DNA of 64,000 nt. Source: Sphingobium sp. SCG-1. GTDB taxonomy: Bacteria > Pseudomonadota > Alphaproteobacteria > Sphingomonadales > Sphingomonadaceae. Shown piece by piece: positions 50,584-59,210 of this stretch (its first letter is position 1; every line of letters starts with the position of its first letter). The stretch lies in the NCBI RefSeq assembly GCF_002953135.1, contig NZ_CP026372.1:1674001-1738000 (forward strand). Reading direction: 5' to 3'. A program made the translations under genes and the position numbers. The notes below the pieces were generated by a model, which was given only the letters and a program-made list of their open reading frames with translations, was not told the DNA's origin and did no database searches.

Positions 50584-52692
50584 CTAGAACCCCACTCGCG
50601 CTGTCACACGCAGATCGCGGCCCGGCAGCGGGGCGTAATCTTTCAGGAAGCTCGCGTGGCGGCGGGCTTCGACGTCGAAGATGTTGTTCGCGGAGAAGAC
50701 GATGCTGGTCTGCGGGTGATCGGCAAAGGGTTTGAACGCCAGCGATGCGTTGACGAGCGTGAAGCCCCCCGTGTCCGTCTCGGTAGCGGCGGTGCGGTTC
50801 TGCGCGAAGCTGTGCTCGATCTCCCCGCGCGCCGTCACGCGATCGCTTGCGGCTTGCAGGCCACCTAGCAGGCGTAGCGGGGGAATGCGCGGCCCAGGGC
50901 CGGAGCCGACCACCGTCGCGCGCACATAATCGACGCTTCCATCAAAGTTGACGGCATAGCTGCCCACTTGCGCCAGCTTGGCGGTGGCCTGCGCCTCGAA
51001 CCCGTAATAGCGTGCCTTGGCCTGGTTGTTCTGGAAGCAGGGGAAGTCGAGCGGTTCACCGCCGTTCACGGCCTGACAGAAGCTGTCGTTGACGATGCTC
51101 TCGTAAATGTAGCCGTCGAACCAGTTGTGATAGGCCGAGAGCGAAACCGTGTAGCCCTTGCCGACGCCCCGCAAAGTACCCTCCACACCCCAGCTCTTCT
51201 CCTTGCCGAAGCCGGGATTGCCGAGTTCGAACGCCTGCGTCCCCGCATGATTGCCGCGTGCGAACAGTTCTTCGGCAGAGGGGGCGCGCTCGCTGCGGGA
51301 GAGGTTCAAACCGACGCGCCAGCCTGCCAGGACTTCGTGGCTCGCGCCCAGCGAACCGGACAGTGAATTGAAGCTGCGGTCGTAGGCGGGATTGTCGAGG
51401 TCCGGGTCGGCGACAGCACGGATAATCGTGTGCTCGAACCTACCACCAGCCTCGAGCCGGGTGCTGCCGAGGTCGAGCGATTGCAGGGTGAAGATGCCGA
51501 ACTGCTGCGTCTCGTTCTTGGGCAGGAATTTCTCTTCGCCAACGACGTTGAAGTCGCGGATGAACATCTGTCCGCCGAAGGCACCATCCCAGCCGCCATG
51601 CTTGGCCTGAATGAATTCGAGGCGCGACTCTACGGACTGATTGTAGAAGGTCGTGCCGACTTCGCCGGTATCCTCTATCTCCTGATGCTGATAATCGGCG
51701 AACCCGGCACGCAGGCGGATGCTGTCGAGCAACCCGCCGCCGGTCGATACTTCGCTGCGCAAATCGGCGCGAGTCTGCTTCATGTGCAGGCGGACCATCT
51801 CGCTTTCCACATTCGGGTCGAGCGAATAGCGCGCGGGAACGCCATAGAAATTGTCGATATGGTTGACCGAGAAGCCGATATTGCCGCCATCGGTGATGAA
51901 CGCCGCGCCGCCCGCGACTTCCCAGTTCTTCGCGCTGCTGTTGGGAAGCTTGCCGCGAAGCGTGGCTAAATCGGCAATCTCCGGGTCGCCGCTCGCCGCT
52001 GCCTGCGCGCGCAGGGCCGGCGTCAGGATGTAGCTGCCGGTGTCTAGATTGCCGGTCCGGGTGTAGGTGCCGTCGAAGTGGACGACGAACTGGTCGCCGA
52101 TCGGCACTTCGATCTTACCCGAGCCGGTGCGTTCGTCCGACGCGCTGCCATAGCTGCCGATGGCGTCGATATGCACTGGCTCATCGGGGACACGGCGGGG
52201 AATGCGGCTGTCGATGACGTTGACCACGCCGCCGATTGCGGAAGAGCCATAGAGCAGGGCAGCCGGACCGCGCAGCACTTCGATGCGCTCCGCCGTCAAC
52301 GGGTTGATCGCGACGGCATGATCGACCGAGGTGTTCGATACGTCGAAGCTCCCGATCCCGTCGGTGAGGATGCGGACGCGCTCACCTTGGAAACCGCGCA
52401 GTACGGGGCGCGAAGCGTTGGGGCCAAAGGATGTGGCCGATACGCCTGGCTGACGGGACAGCGTCTCGCCGATAGTCGGGCGCAGGTCGCGCGTCAGTTG
52501 TTCGCCCGTGACGACCGAAGTGCCCGAGAGAATATCACCCTGCCGCCGGGGGATCAGTGCGGTGACGACGATGTCGGCGGGGCGCTGATCGTGATAGCCG
52601 TCCGCTGGTTCCCCTTGCGCATGGGCCATCGGCATCACGCCCGGGAGGGCAAGCAGGGCGGAACTGGCGAGCAACAGGCGACGCATCATCAT
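50584..52692 (-). CDS. TonB-dependent outer-membrane receptor
   Basis: A 702-residue receptor with signal peptide (RRLLLASSALLALPGVMPMAHAQ), a TonB-box-like DIVVTA, and a plug domain (TIGETLSRQPGVSATSFGPNASRPVLRG, IEVLRGPAALLYGSSAIGGVVN). A 22-strand barrel ending in DLRVTARVGF follows, with terminal aromatic Phe. The ligand is not certain. Overall it resembles metal or siderophore receptors, and a dyad upstream hints at metal control. Three ATGs start the frame (52692, 52689, 52686). The next gene upstream on the same strand is the LysR-type regulator. Confidence 0.92.
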   Translation of the reverse strand: MMMRRLLLASSALLALPGVMPMAHAQGEPADGYHDQRPADIVVTALIPRRQGDILSGTSVVTGEQLTRDLRPTIGETLSRQPGVSATSFGPNASRPVLRGFQGERVRILTDGIGSFDVSNTSVDHAVAINPLTAERIEVLRGPAALLYGSSAIGGVVNVIDSRIPRRVPDEPVHIDAIGSYGSASDERTGSGKIEVPIGDQFVVHFDGTYTRTGNLDTGSYILTPALRAQAAASGDPEIADLATLRGKLPNSSAKNWEVAGGAAFITDGGNIGFSVNHIDNFYGVPARYSLDPNVESEMVRLHMKQTRADLRSEVSTGGGLLDSIRLRAGFADYQHQEIEDTGEVGTTFYNQSVESRLEFIQAKHGGWDGAFGGQMFIRDFNVVGEEKFLPKNETQQFGIFTLQSLDLGSTRLEAGGRFEHTIIRAVADPDLDNPAYDRSFNSLSGSLGASHEVLAGWRVGLNLSRSERAPSAEELFARGNHAGTQAFELGNPGFGKEKSWGVEGTLRGVGKGYTVSLSAYHNWFDGYIYESIVNDSFCQAVNGGEPLDFPCFQNNQAKARYYGFEAQATAKLAQVGSYAVNFDGSVDYVRATVVGSGPGPRIPPLRLLGGLQAASDRVTARGEIEHSFAQNRTAATETDTGGFTLVNASLAFKPFADHPQTSIVFSANNIFDVEARRHASFLKDYAPLPGRDLRVTARVGF

Positions 52693-52732
52693 GAAACATG
52701 TCTCGATATGGAAGAAGCGGTGCATCACCTAC

Positions 52733-52753
52733 GACAAGATGATACAACATATC
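52733..52753. promoter_or_regulatory. Imperfect dyad upstream of the TonB receptor gene
   Basis: On the minus strand GATATGTTG is followed, after a short centre, by CATCTTGTC, whose complement GACAAGATG matches the first arm at six of nine positions. It lies about 40 bases before the receptor start. The layout resembles Fur-family (Fur or Zur) boxes but the match is weak. Confidence 0.25.
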
Positions 52754-52829
52754 AAGAGCTATGCGGCGATTTTTGTGCATCGCATCATTTGCTTGCCTCC
52801 AATCGCCGTGAAACAGCGGCTAACTGTCG

Positions 52830-53834
52830 TTATCTGAACAGATATTCAGAAAGCGCGAGGACAATGGAGTCATCTTGCACTGCGCTTCGGATGGCCTGTC
52901 GCACTTCGATGGCGGGGATGGGGAAGCCAAGCGGCAATCTGCGGATGCCCGGTATGCGTCCGAAGTCGCGCGCTGCCGGACCAAAAGCCGCAAAGTAACC
53001 CGTGCCATTACGCACTGCTGTCATGATGTCGACGATGTTGTCCGTTTCAAGAACCGGCACCATCGCGGCGACACTTGCAAGCGCAAGAGCGTCATCGACA
53101 AGGGGCCGTAGTGCATTGCCGATCGACCATGTAGCCGGTGCGGCCTGCTCCAGATCCTCCTGCATTACGACGTCAAGCGCCGAGAGCGGATGCGTTTCGC
53201 CGACGTAGAGCGAAATCTGCTCGCTCCACGCATAGCGCGACGGCCATCCATCAGGCGCGTCGAGCGCATAGAAATAAGCGATATCCGCCCTCCCGGTGGC
53301 GAGGCTTGAGATCGCCTGCGCCGCACTGTGCACATCAAGATCGAGTGTGATTGCGACATCGCTGTTGGCTTGCTCGAAGGCGCTCAGGGCATCCTGGAAA
53401 TGGCTGAACACAGCGGGATGCGCCGCGATAGTGATGGTTTCCGCAGCAGCCGCCTCGGTAGCGGGCGGCAGATTCGGGAAACCCCGTGTAATCTTCGGAA
53501 GCGGCTCATGTGCATATACTTCAGGCGCAACTTCGGGCGTCGCCGGAACTGCCTTTTCCTCATCATCATCAGGCGCATGGGTATCCTCCCACTGCTCCTG
53601 CGGCGTCTCGGTGAGCAACTGCATTGCCTCGACCGTCTTGTGCCCCGCATCAGTCAGCGTGGCGATGCCCCCCTGCAAATCGAACAGTCGGTGGCCAAGA
53701 CGACTCTCCAGTCGCGCGATCTCTGCCTCGACATCCTGTTGCTTCATGTCGAGGTCGCGGGCGCATTCTGCGACACTGCCTGACGCAATCATCTGCGCGA
53801 AAATATCGAGCTGCCGCAGCGTCGGGGTTATCAT
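52830..53834 (-). CDS. LysR-type transcriptional regulator with long acidic linker
   Basis: A 334-residue protein. The N-terminal 60 residues form a LysR-like winged helix (LRQLDIFAQMIASGSVAECARDLDM, ARLESRLGHRLFDLQ). An atypical acidic and Pro/Ala-rich stretch (about 75-132, with DDDEEKAVPATPEVAPEVY) replaces the usual short linker. The rest is a substrate-binding-like domain (TITIAAHPAVFSHFQDALSAF, LATGRADIAYFYALD, VGETHPLSALDVV). Effector and targets are unknown; the neighbouring TonB receptor gene is a candidate. Confidence 0.85.
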   Translation of the reverse strand: MITPTLRQLDIFAQMIASGSVAECARDLDMKQQDVEAEIARLESRLGHRLFDLQGGIATLTDAGHKTVEAMQLLTETPQEQWEDTHAPDDDEEKAVPATPEVAPEVYAHEPLPKITRGFPNLPPATEAAAAETITIAAHPAVFSHFQDALSAFEQANSDVAITLDLDVHSAAQAISSLATGRADIAYFYALDAPDGWPSRYAWSEQISLYVGETHPLSALDVVMQEDLEQAAPATWSIGNALRPLVDDALALASVAAMVPVLETDNIVDIMTAVRNGTGYFAAFGPAARDFGRIPGIRRLPLGFPIPAIEVRQAIRSAVQDDSIVLALSEYLFR

Positions 53835-54055
53835 TAACCAACGATAGGGGAAAAGCGCCTGACGGTTAAGCCCAATGTCAAAAACCCGCCGCCAAGGCAG
53901 AGTGGCATCGCACTAATGTGTGTTAATTCGCATAAAATTGAGCGCCAGCCGTAATAATCCGACGAAATGCAGTGTTTTAGGCGTTCTGACGGTGGACCTG
54001 CCTTCTTCATGTCGCTATGCCGCCTGTTCCATTAAAACAGGAAAGAGCAAACATC

Positions 54056-54331
54056 ATGAACAATAGCGATCTTGCCGATACCGTTGCCGCCGCTCACGCG
54101 CTCAGCAAGACCGACGCGCGCAAGCTGGTCGATGGCATTTTCTCTGCCATTGCCGACGCTGCCGCGAAGGGGGACGAAGTTTCGCTGAATGGCTTCGGCA
54201 AGTTCAAGGTGAAGGATACGCCTGCTCGTGAAGGCCGCAATCCGGCCACCGGCGCGACGATCCAGATCGCGGCTGCCAAGAAGCTCTCCTTCACGCCTGC
54301 CAAGGCAGTCAAGGACAAGCTGAACGGCTGA
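54056..54331 (+). CDS. hup: HU family DNA-binding protein
   Basis: A 91-residue histone-like protein. It has the helical body (NSDLADTVAAAHALSKTDARKLVDGI), GDEVSLNGFGKFKVKDTPAREGRNPATG, and the DNA-binding arm ending in KKLSFTPAKAVKD, all canonical. ATG 54056 follows AGGAAAGAG. It is monocistronic, with an intrinsic terminator downstream. Confidence 0.96.
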   Translation: MNNSDLADTVAAAHALSKTDARKLVDGIFSAIADAAAKGDEVSLNGFGKFKVKDTPAREGRNPATGATIQIAAAKKLSFTPAKAVKDKLNG

Positions 54332-54360
54332 TATCGCCGGGTTTGCTGCCTAAAAATCGA

Positions 54361-54397
54361 AACGGGCGCGTTCTTTTTCCAAGAGCGCGCCCGTTTT
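54361..54397 (+). terminator. Intrinsic terminator of the HU gene
   Basis: AACGGGCGCG (54361-54370) pairs with CGCGCCCGTT (54386-54395), followed by TT. The loop holds TTCTTTTTCC. It is 30 bases after the stop codon. Confidence 0.8.
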
Positions 54398-54492
54398 GCA
54401 TTCTGCACGTTTCAGTGCGGCAAAAACGCGAAGTGTGGGAGATGGTTAAATCGCGGTTTTAACCCACGGTGAGATACGCTATCTGCACGCTC

Positions 54493-55962
54493 ATGCGTAA
54501 TTCGACCTACAGATTTGCCTTTGCCGGCCTGACCTTGATCCTGCTGAATGCCGGCTCCAGTGCAGTGGCCCAGCTGCCTGCCAAGCCGCCCGTGAAGGCG
54601 CCGATCAACCTGCTGCCCACTACGCCGCCGCCTATGGCGACAACTTTGCCGCCGCCGGTGGTGCCAACGGCGCCGCTTCCGCTGCCCAGGATTTCGAGTG
54701 CCCAGGCTGCGTTCCTCACCAACTGGCTCGCCAGCGGTGATGAGCAGGGGTTGTCGGCGAGCGCTGGCAAGGCCAACGCGCTGAGCGGCGATGCGCTGGT
54801 CCGCGCGGCGCTGGACCGGGCAAGTGCGCTGTATCGCGGGCGCGTCGATACTGCGGACTTTCTGGAAGTATGGGCGTTGCGCCCGGCTGCATTTGATCCG
54901 CTACCGGGCTTCACACAAGCCGTCAAAGCCGATCGCTTGCCCCAATGGGTCGCGACGCTGACGCCGCGTTATGCCGGCTACGAAGCACTAAGGGCTGGCC
55001 TTGCCACCTACGAGGCAATCCGCGATTCGGGCGGCTGGCCGAAGCTGACCGCCACCTCCGACGCCGCTACCGTTCGCGCGCGCCTCGCCATAGAAGACAA
55101 GACCGGCACACCGGGTGAGCCGTTGGTCGAAGCAATCCAGCGGGCTCAACGCCGCTATGGCCTCAATCCCACCGGGCTGCTCGATACGCGGACGCTGACC
55201 GCGCTCAATGTGCCGGTGTCGGAGCGGATCGGCGCGATCATGGCGAACATGGAGCGGTGGCGCTGGTTGCCGCGCTCGCTCCCTGTCAATCGCGTGCAGG
55301 TCAATATCGCCGCTGCCGTGCTGACCGTGTTCGAGGGCGATGCCCCGATCAAGTCGATGCGCGCTGTCACGGGTAGCCCCGACAATGCAACGCCGATGCT
55401 GCAATCGAATATCCATTCGATCGTCGTCAATCCGCCGTGGAATGTGCCGGCCTCCATTGCCAAGCGGGAGCTGTGGCCCAAGGGTCGTGCGACGCTGAAG
55501 AAGCAGGGCTACCGCATCATAGGCACGCCCGAAACCGGCGAGCGGATCGTGCAGCCCGCCGGACCGAACAGCGCGTTGGGCCGCTTGAAGTTCGATTTCG
55601 AAAATCCGTTTGCCGTCTATCTTCATGACACGCCCGCCCGCGCGAAGTTCTCCAGCTACGACCGGCTGGCGAGTCATGGCTGCATCCGTCTTGAAAAACC
55701 CGTGCCGCTCGCTGAGTTGATGGTGCAGAGCAATCCGGAGCTTGCCGGACAAATCCAGACGCTGATCGACACGGGTAAGACCCAGCGCGTGCAACTGCCG
55801 CAGCAGGTCGCCGTGTACCTGCTCTACTGGACTGCCTTTGCCAGCGCCAACGGGACCATGAATTTCCGTGCAGATCCTTATGGCTGGGACAAGCTCCTGG
55901 CCGAGAAGATCGAAGCTTCCAGCCGCCGCGCGGCCACAATCGCCATAGCATCGAAGGACTGA
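54493..55962 (+). CDS. L,D-transpeptidase (YcbB-like)
   Basis: A 489-residue periplasmic enzyme that forms 3-3 cross-links in peptidoglycan. A signal peptide (FAFAGLTLILLNAGSSAVAQ) precedes a proline-rich linker (about 25-65) and a helical domain. A peptidoglycan-binding segment (QRRYGLNPTGLLDTRTLTALN) leads to the YkuD catalytic domain with VYLHDTPARAKFSSYDRLAS and HGCIRLE (catalytic His and Cys). ATG 54493 fits the signal peptide. A small lipoprotein follows after five bases. Confidence 0.93.
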   Translation: MRNSTYRFAFAGLTLILLNAGSSAVAQLPAKPPVKAPINLLPTTPPPMATTLPPPVVPTAPLPLPRISSAQAAFLTNWLASGDEQGLSASAGKANALSGDALVRAALDRASALYRGRVDTADFLEVWALRPAAFDPLPGFTQAVKADRLPQWVATLTPRYAGYEALRAGLATYEAIRDSGGWPKLTATSDAATVRARLAIEDKTGTPGEPLVEAIQRAQRRYGLNPTGLLDTRTLTALNVPVSERIGAIMANMERWRWLPRSLPVNRVQVNIAAAVLTVFEGDAPIKSMRAVTGSPDNATPMLQSNIHSIVVNPPWNVPASIAKRELWPKGRATLKKQGYRIIGTPETGERIVQPAGPNSALGRLKFDFENPFAVYLHDTPARAKFSSYDRLASHGCIRLEKPVPLAELMVQSNPELAGQIQTLIDTGKTQRVQLPQQVAVYLLYWTAFASANGTMNFRADPYGWDKLLAEKIEASSRRAATIAIASKD

Positions 55963-55967
55963 CCTGA

Positions 55968-56276
55968 ATGCGCAAGATCGCTCTCCTTACTCTCGCCGGC
56001 GCGCTCGCGCTGACCGCCTGCGACCGCAAGCCTGCCGAGGAACCGCAGCCTGCAAACAACATGATCGAAGTGCCCGAGGAGTCGATCCCTGCGAACGAAG
56101 CCGAAGCGACCACAGCGGTTCCCAACAACACGGCGGAAGAACCGAAACCCGCGCCGCCGCCTTCGGTTAGTGAAACCCAGCAAATGCAGGACGATGCCGA
56201 CGCGACGGGCCTCACCGCCCGCCTGCCGGACGATTCCAGCGGTGTGCCGACGAACCAGGTGCGGCAGGGCGAATAG
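55968..56276 (+). CDS. Small lipoprotein of unknown function
   Basis: A 102-residue protein with a lipoprotein signal (KIALLTLAGALALTAC), then a long acidic and Pro-rich tail (EEPQPANNMIEVPEESIPAN, PKPAPPPSVSE). The tail is probably disordered. It lies between two L,D-transpeptidase-type genes in the same direction, which suggests a role in the cell envelope (inference). Confidence 0.75.
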   Translation: MRKIALLTLAGALALTACDRKPAEEPQPANNMIEVPEESIPANEAEATTAVPNNTAEEPKPAPPPSVSETQQMQDDADATGLTARLPDDSSGVPTNQVRQGE

Positions 56277-56320
56277 CTGCGTTCTTGGATGGTTAAGGGA
56301 ATCGCATTATATCTAACGCC

Positions 56321-56998
56321 ATGAATCGCCGCGAATTTACACGATATGCGTTCGCCGGACTCGGCTTCGCAGCCTTGTCGCCGTCCATGGCCGGGAATGC
56401 TATTGCCGAGGGGCTTGTGCCATCCAAGCCTGTGCTCCCGCCGCCAACGCCGCCCGCGTCCAAGGTGTTCCCTGCCGGTCTTGGCACGCGGTTCAGCGCG
56501 AAGCTGCTGGACCGCGCCCGCGCGGCGCTCGATGTGCACCAGCGCTCGTTCGAGTTGCGGGACCGCGTGGCGCTGGCGGATTTCAGCGCGGCGTCGAAGG
56601 ATTTGCGCTTCCACATCGTGGATCTGATCGGCGGGCAGACCAGTTCCTATCTCGTCGCGCATGGACGCGGGTCGGACCCGGAACATTCAGGCTGGCTGCA
56701 AAGCTTCTCGAATGTACCGGATTCGCTGGCGACATCGGCGGGCGCTTACAAGACCGGCGAGATTTATCAAGGCATCCACGGCCAATCCATGCGCCTGCTG
56801 GGGCTGGATCCGCTCAACAACAATGCCGAAATGCGCGCCATCGTCGTTCACGGTGCGGATTATGTGAGCGAGGATCACATCGCCCGCTGGGGCAAATGCG
56901 GCCGCAGCGAAGGCTGCCTTGCCGTGGCTCCGCATATGTTGCCGCAGGTGCTTGGCCTGCTCGGGCCGGGACGGATGGTTTACGCCGATAAGGTGTGA
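56321..56998 (+). CDS. Murein L,D-transpeptidase catalytic-domain protein (YkuD_2 type)
   Basis: A 225-residue secreted protein. The N-terminus has a twin-arginine-like NRREFTRYAFAGLGFAALS. The catalytic-like part has RFHIVDLIGGQTSSYLVAHGRGSDPEHSG when read in pieces, GIHGQSMRLLGLD, and HGADYVSEDHIARWGKCGRS followed by EGCLAV with the likely catalytic Cys. This matches the YkuD_2 murein L,D-transpeptidase family, distinct from the YcbB-like enzyme just upstream. Confidence 0.88.
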   Translation: MNRREFTRYAFAGLGFAALSPSMAGNAIAEGLVPSKPVLPPPTPPASKVFPAGLGTRFSAKLLDRARAALDVHQRSFELRDRVALADFSAASKDLRFHIVDLIGGQTSSYLVAHGRGSDPEHSGWLQSFSNVPDSLATSAGAYKTGEIYQGIHGQSMRLLGLDPLNNNAEMRAIVVHGADYVSEDHIARWGKCGRSEGCLAVAPHMLPQVLGLLGPGRMVYADKV

Positions 56999-57049
56999 AC
57001 CCGTGTAGCTTCGTTTGAATTTTCCGGCGCGTGCCTCTAACGCGCGCCC

Positions 57050-58447
57050 ATGACTGCGACATCCTCATCGGCTCGCGCTGCGCCATGGCGGCTGGAAGCA
57101 CGTGCGCTGTTTGCGCTCGCGCTGCCGATGATAATCGGCAATGTCGCCTGGGCGGGTATCGCTTCTACTGACCTGTTGTTGCTTGGGCGTCTGGGGCCAG
57201 ATGCCGTCGCGAGCGGCGCGCTCGGTATCAATCTCTACAATGCCTTCCTGATCTTCGGCATGGGGCTGGTAACGGCCGCTTCGCCGATGATCGCGGCGGA
57301 GCGGGGCCGTCGCCTTCATTCCGTCCGCGACATCCGCCGCACCGTGCGCCAGACATTATGGGCCGCCATCGCACTCTCACTCCCGATCTGGCTGCTGCTG
57401 TGGCACAGCAAGGCCGTGCTGCTGGCGATGCATCAAGACCCGGCGCTGTCCGAAGGCGCGGCGGAGATGCTGCGCGGTATGCTATGGGCGCTGCTGCCCT
57501 ATCTCGGCTTCCTGGCGCTGCGAAACTACATCTCTGCGCTGGAGCGGCCGATATGGGGCGTGACTGTCGTCGTGCTGGCGATTCCCTTCAACGTCGCGGC
57601 GGGATGGGCGCTGATTTTCGGTCATCTTGGCTTCCCCGCACTCGGCATGTTCGGCGCAGGACTCGCCAGCAGTGCGTCAGCGACCTTCATGTTCGTGGGC
57701 ATGGTCATGGTGGTTATGCTGGACCGGCGCTTCCGGCGGTATCGCCTCTTCGGGCGCTTCTGGGTCGCCGATTGGCCGCGTTTCCGCGCCGTGTGGCGCA
57801 TCGGCCTGCCCATCGCCATTACACTCGGCCTGGAAGTTACGGTGTTCAACGCCGCAGTGTTCCTGATGGGCCTTATAGATCGCGCTTCGCTCGCGGCCCA
57901 TGCTATCGCGATCCAAATCGCGGCGCTCTCCTTCATGGTGCCGCTCGGCATCGGACAGGCGGCAACGGTTCGTGTCGGCATCGCCTTTGGGCGGGGCGAT
58001 CGCGCCGCCATCGGTCGCGCAGGCTGGCTTGCCATCGGCGGCGGCACCGCGTTCGCCGTCTTCGCGGGCCTCGTGCTGATCGGCGCGCCGCGCGCGCTCA
58101 TCGCGATCTTCATTGATGTCGCCAATCCTGCGAACGCGCCCGTCGTCACGCTCGCCCAATCCTTCCTGGTCGTCGCCGCACTGTTCCAGATCGTCGATTG
58201 TACGCAGGCGATTGCCGCAGGTGCGCTGCGCGGGCTTCAGGACACGCGCACGCCGATGATTATTGCCGCCATCGGCTATTGGGTGATCGGCATCGGCGTC
58301 GGCGTGCTTCTCGCTTTCCCACTCGGCCTGCGTGGCGTCGGCCTGTGGTGGGGACTTGCCAGCGGCCTCGGTGTCGTGGCGACGCTGTTGACGATTCGCT
58401 GGGCCTGGCGCGGGCGGCTGGGTCTCGTCGAAAGAGTGCCGACATGA
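57050..58447 (+). CDS. MATE family multidrug exporter
   Basis: A 465-residue antiporter with about 12 hydrophobic helices. The N-terminal LFALALPMIIGNVAWAGIAS and STDLLLLGRLGPDAVASGALG match the MATE start. SPMIAAERGRRLHSVRDIRRTVRQ lies in the first cytoplasmic loop, and GIGQAATVRVGIAFGRGD mirrors it in the second half. Both halves are complete. Substrates cannot be deduced. It stands alone between a cell-wall enzyme and a YciI-like protein. Confidence 0.93.
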   Translation: MTATSSSARAAPWRLEARALFALALPMIIGNVAWAGIASTDLLLLGRLGPDAVASGALGINLYNAFLIFGMGLVTAASPMIAAERGRRLHSVRDIRRTVRQTLWAAIALSLPIWLLLWHSKAVLLAMHQDPALSEGAAEMLRGMLWALLPYLGFLALRNYISALERPIWGVTVVVLAIPFNVAAGWALIFGHLGFPALGMFGAGLASSASATFMFVGMVMVVMLDRRFRRYRLFGRFWVADWPRFRAVWRIGLPIAITLGLEVTVFNAAVFLMGLIDRASLAAHAIAIQIAALSFMVPLGIGQAATVRVGIAFGRGDRAAIGRAGWLAIGGGTAFAVFAGLVLIGAPRALIAIFIDVANPANAPVVTLAQSFLVVAALFQIVDCTQAIAAGALRGLQDTRTPMIIAAIGYWVIGIGVGVLLAFPLGLRGVGLWWGLASGLGVVATLLTIRWAWRGRLGLVERVPT

Positions 58448-58525
58448 ACTAACCCACGGTGATTGCCGAACCGCCTGTTTCCCCTCACTATGACATGCAG
58501 CCCGGCTCAACGAGGGAGACAGACG

Positions 58526-58882
58526 ATGCGCGTGATGGTGTTGGTAAAGGCCACCGAGGACAGCGAGAAGGGCCTCTTCCCGGAACCCTGGACTAGCGAG
58601 ATGATGGCCGCGATGGGACGCTTCAATGAGGAACTGGTGAAAGCCGGGATCATGGCGCCCGGCGGCGGCGATGGCCTCCAGCCTTCCTCACACGCCAAAC
58701 GCGTCGCGTTCGACGGCCCCGGCCGCACCGTTATCGATGGCCCTTTCGCGCATCCCGGAGAGCTGGTGGCGGGCTTCTGGCTATGGGAGGTCAAGGACAT
58801 GGACGAAGCTGTTGCTTGGGTAAAGCGCTGCCCCAATCCCATGCCCGGTCCCAGCGAAATAGAAATCCGTCCGCTCTATTGA
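58526..58882 (+). CDS. YciI family protein
   Basis: A 118-residue YciI/DGPF-type protein. It has MRVMVLVKATEDSEKG, KRVAFDGPGRTVIDGPFAHPGELVAGFWLWEV and EIEIRPLY, with the characteristic DGPF segment. The family has a ferredoxin-like fold and no firmly established function. ATG 58526 is chosen, as GAGGGAGACAGACG upstream offers a ribosome-binding site. It is the last core gene before the mobile region. Confidence 0.9.
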   Translation: MRVMVLVKATEDSEKGLFPEPWTSEMMAAMGRFNEELVKAGIMAPGGGDGLQPSSHAKRVAFDGPGRTVIDGPFAHPGELVAGFWLWEVKDMDEAVAWVKRCPNPMPGPSEIEIRPLY

Positions 58883-59145
58883 GGCAGACCCACGGCGCGC
58901 ACGCTCGGCCATGACAGTCATTTTCGCGCGTCCGGCAGGTGCGCCATCGAACCCGTCAGGTTCGCAAGGCCGACCGGCCGCCCGAGCTTATGCGAGGAAA
59001 GCCAAAGGGGCGGATGCGACCGCCCGGCGCTTGAAAGCAAACGAATACTGGCGCACCCCAGAGGTGCGCTTTCGAACGATCTATTCGAAATCCTTGCTCG
59101 TTGGAACGATATCCTCAAGTCCACTTCCTTAGGGAACGTGGCACC
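58883..59145. other. Non-coding stretch with five consecutive hairpins at the island edge
   Basis: Five short stem-loops follow each other: CGAACC/GGTTCG (58948-58964), GGCCG/CGGCC (58968-58979), GGGCGG/CCGCCC (59008-59025), GCGCACC/GGTGCGC (59051-59069) and TTCGAA/TTCGAA (59071-59089). Frames of 70-80 codons are open on both strands but look like by-products of high GC. It could be a structured RNA, an integration site remnant or part of the transfer origin. It is not a tRNA. Confidence 0.5.
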
Positions 59146-59201
59146 CCCGAATAACAATCAGACGCTTATATCCCCCCGATCTAAGCGAGCTTCCCGAATA
59201 A
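59146..59201. other. Candidate transfer origin (oriT) upstream of mobC
   Basis: A direct repeat CCCGAATAA (59146-59154 and 59193-59201) flanks an inverted repeat CGCTTA/TAAGCG (59163-59168 and 59182-59187) whose loop contains a run of six C. The position, ending ten bases before the mobC start, and the repeat layout are typical of small mobilizable elements. The nick site cannot be named from the sequence. Confidence 0.45.
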
Positions 59202-59210
59202 GAGGCTGAC

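Noticed and set aside
58911..59132. A 73-codon frame in the hairpin block as a gene
   Set aside because: No ribosome-binding site, basic low-complexity product, a frame is also open on the other strand, and the DNA is dominated by stems.
58883..59145. Split tmRNA (ssrA) in the hairpin block
   Set aside because: A tRNA-like acceptor/T-arm with CCA and a plausible tag ending in Ala-Ala were not found.
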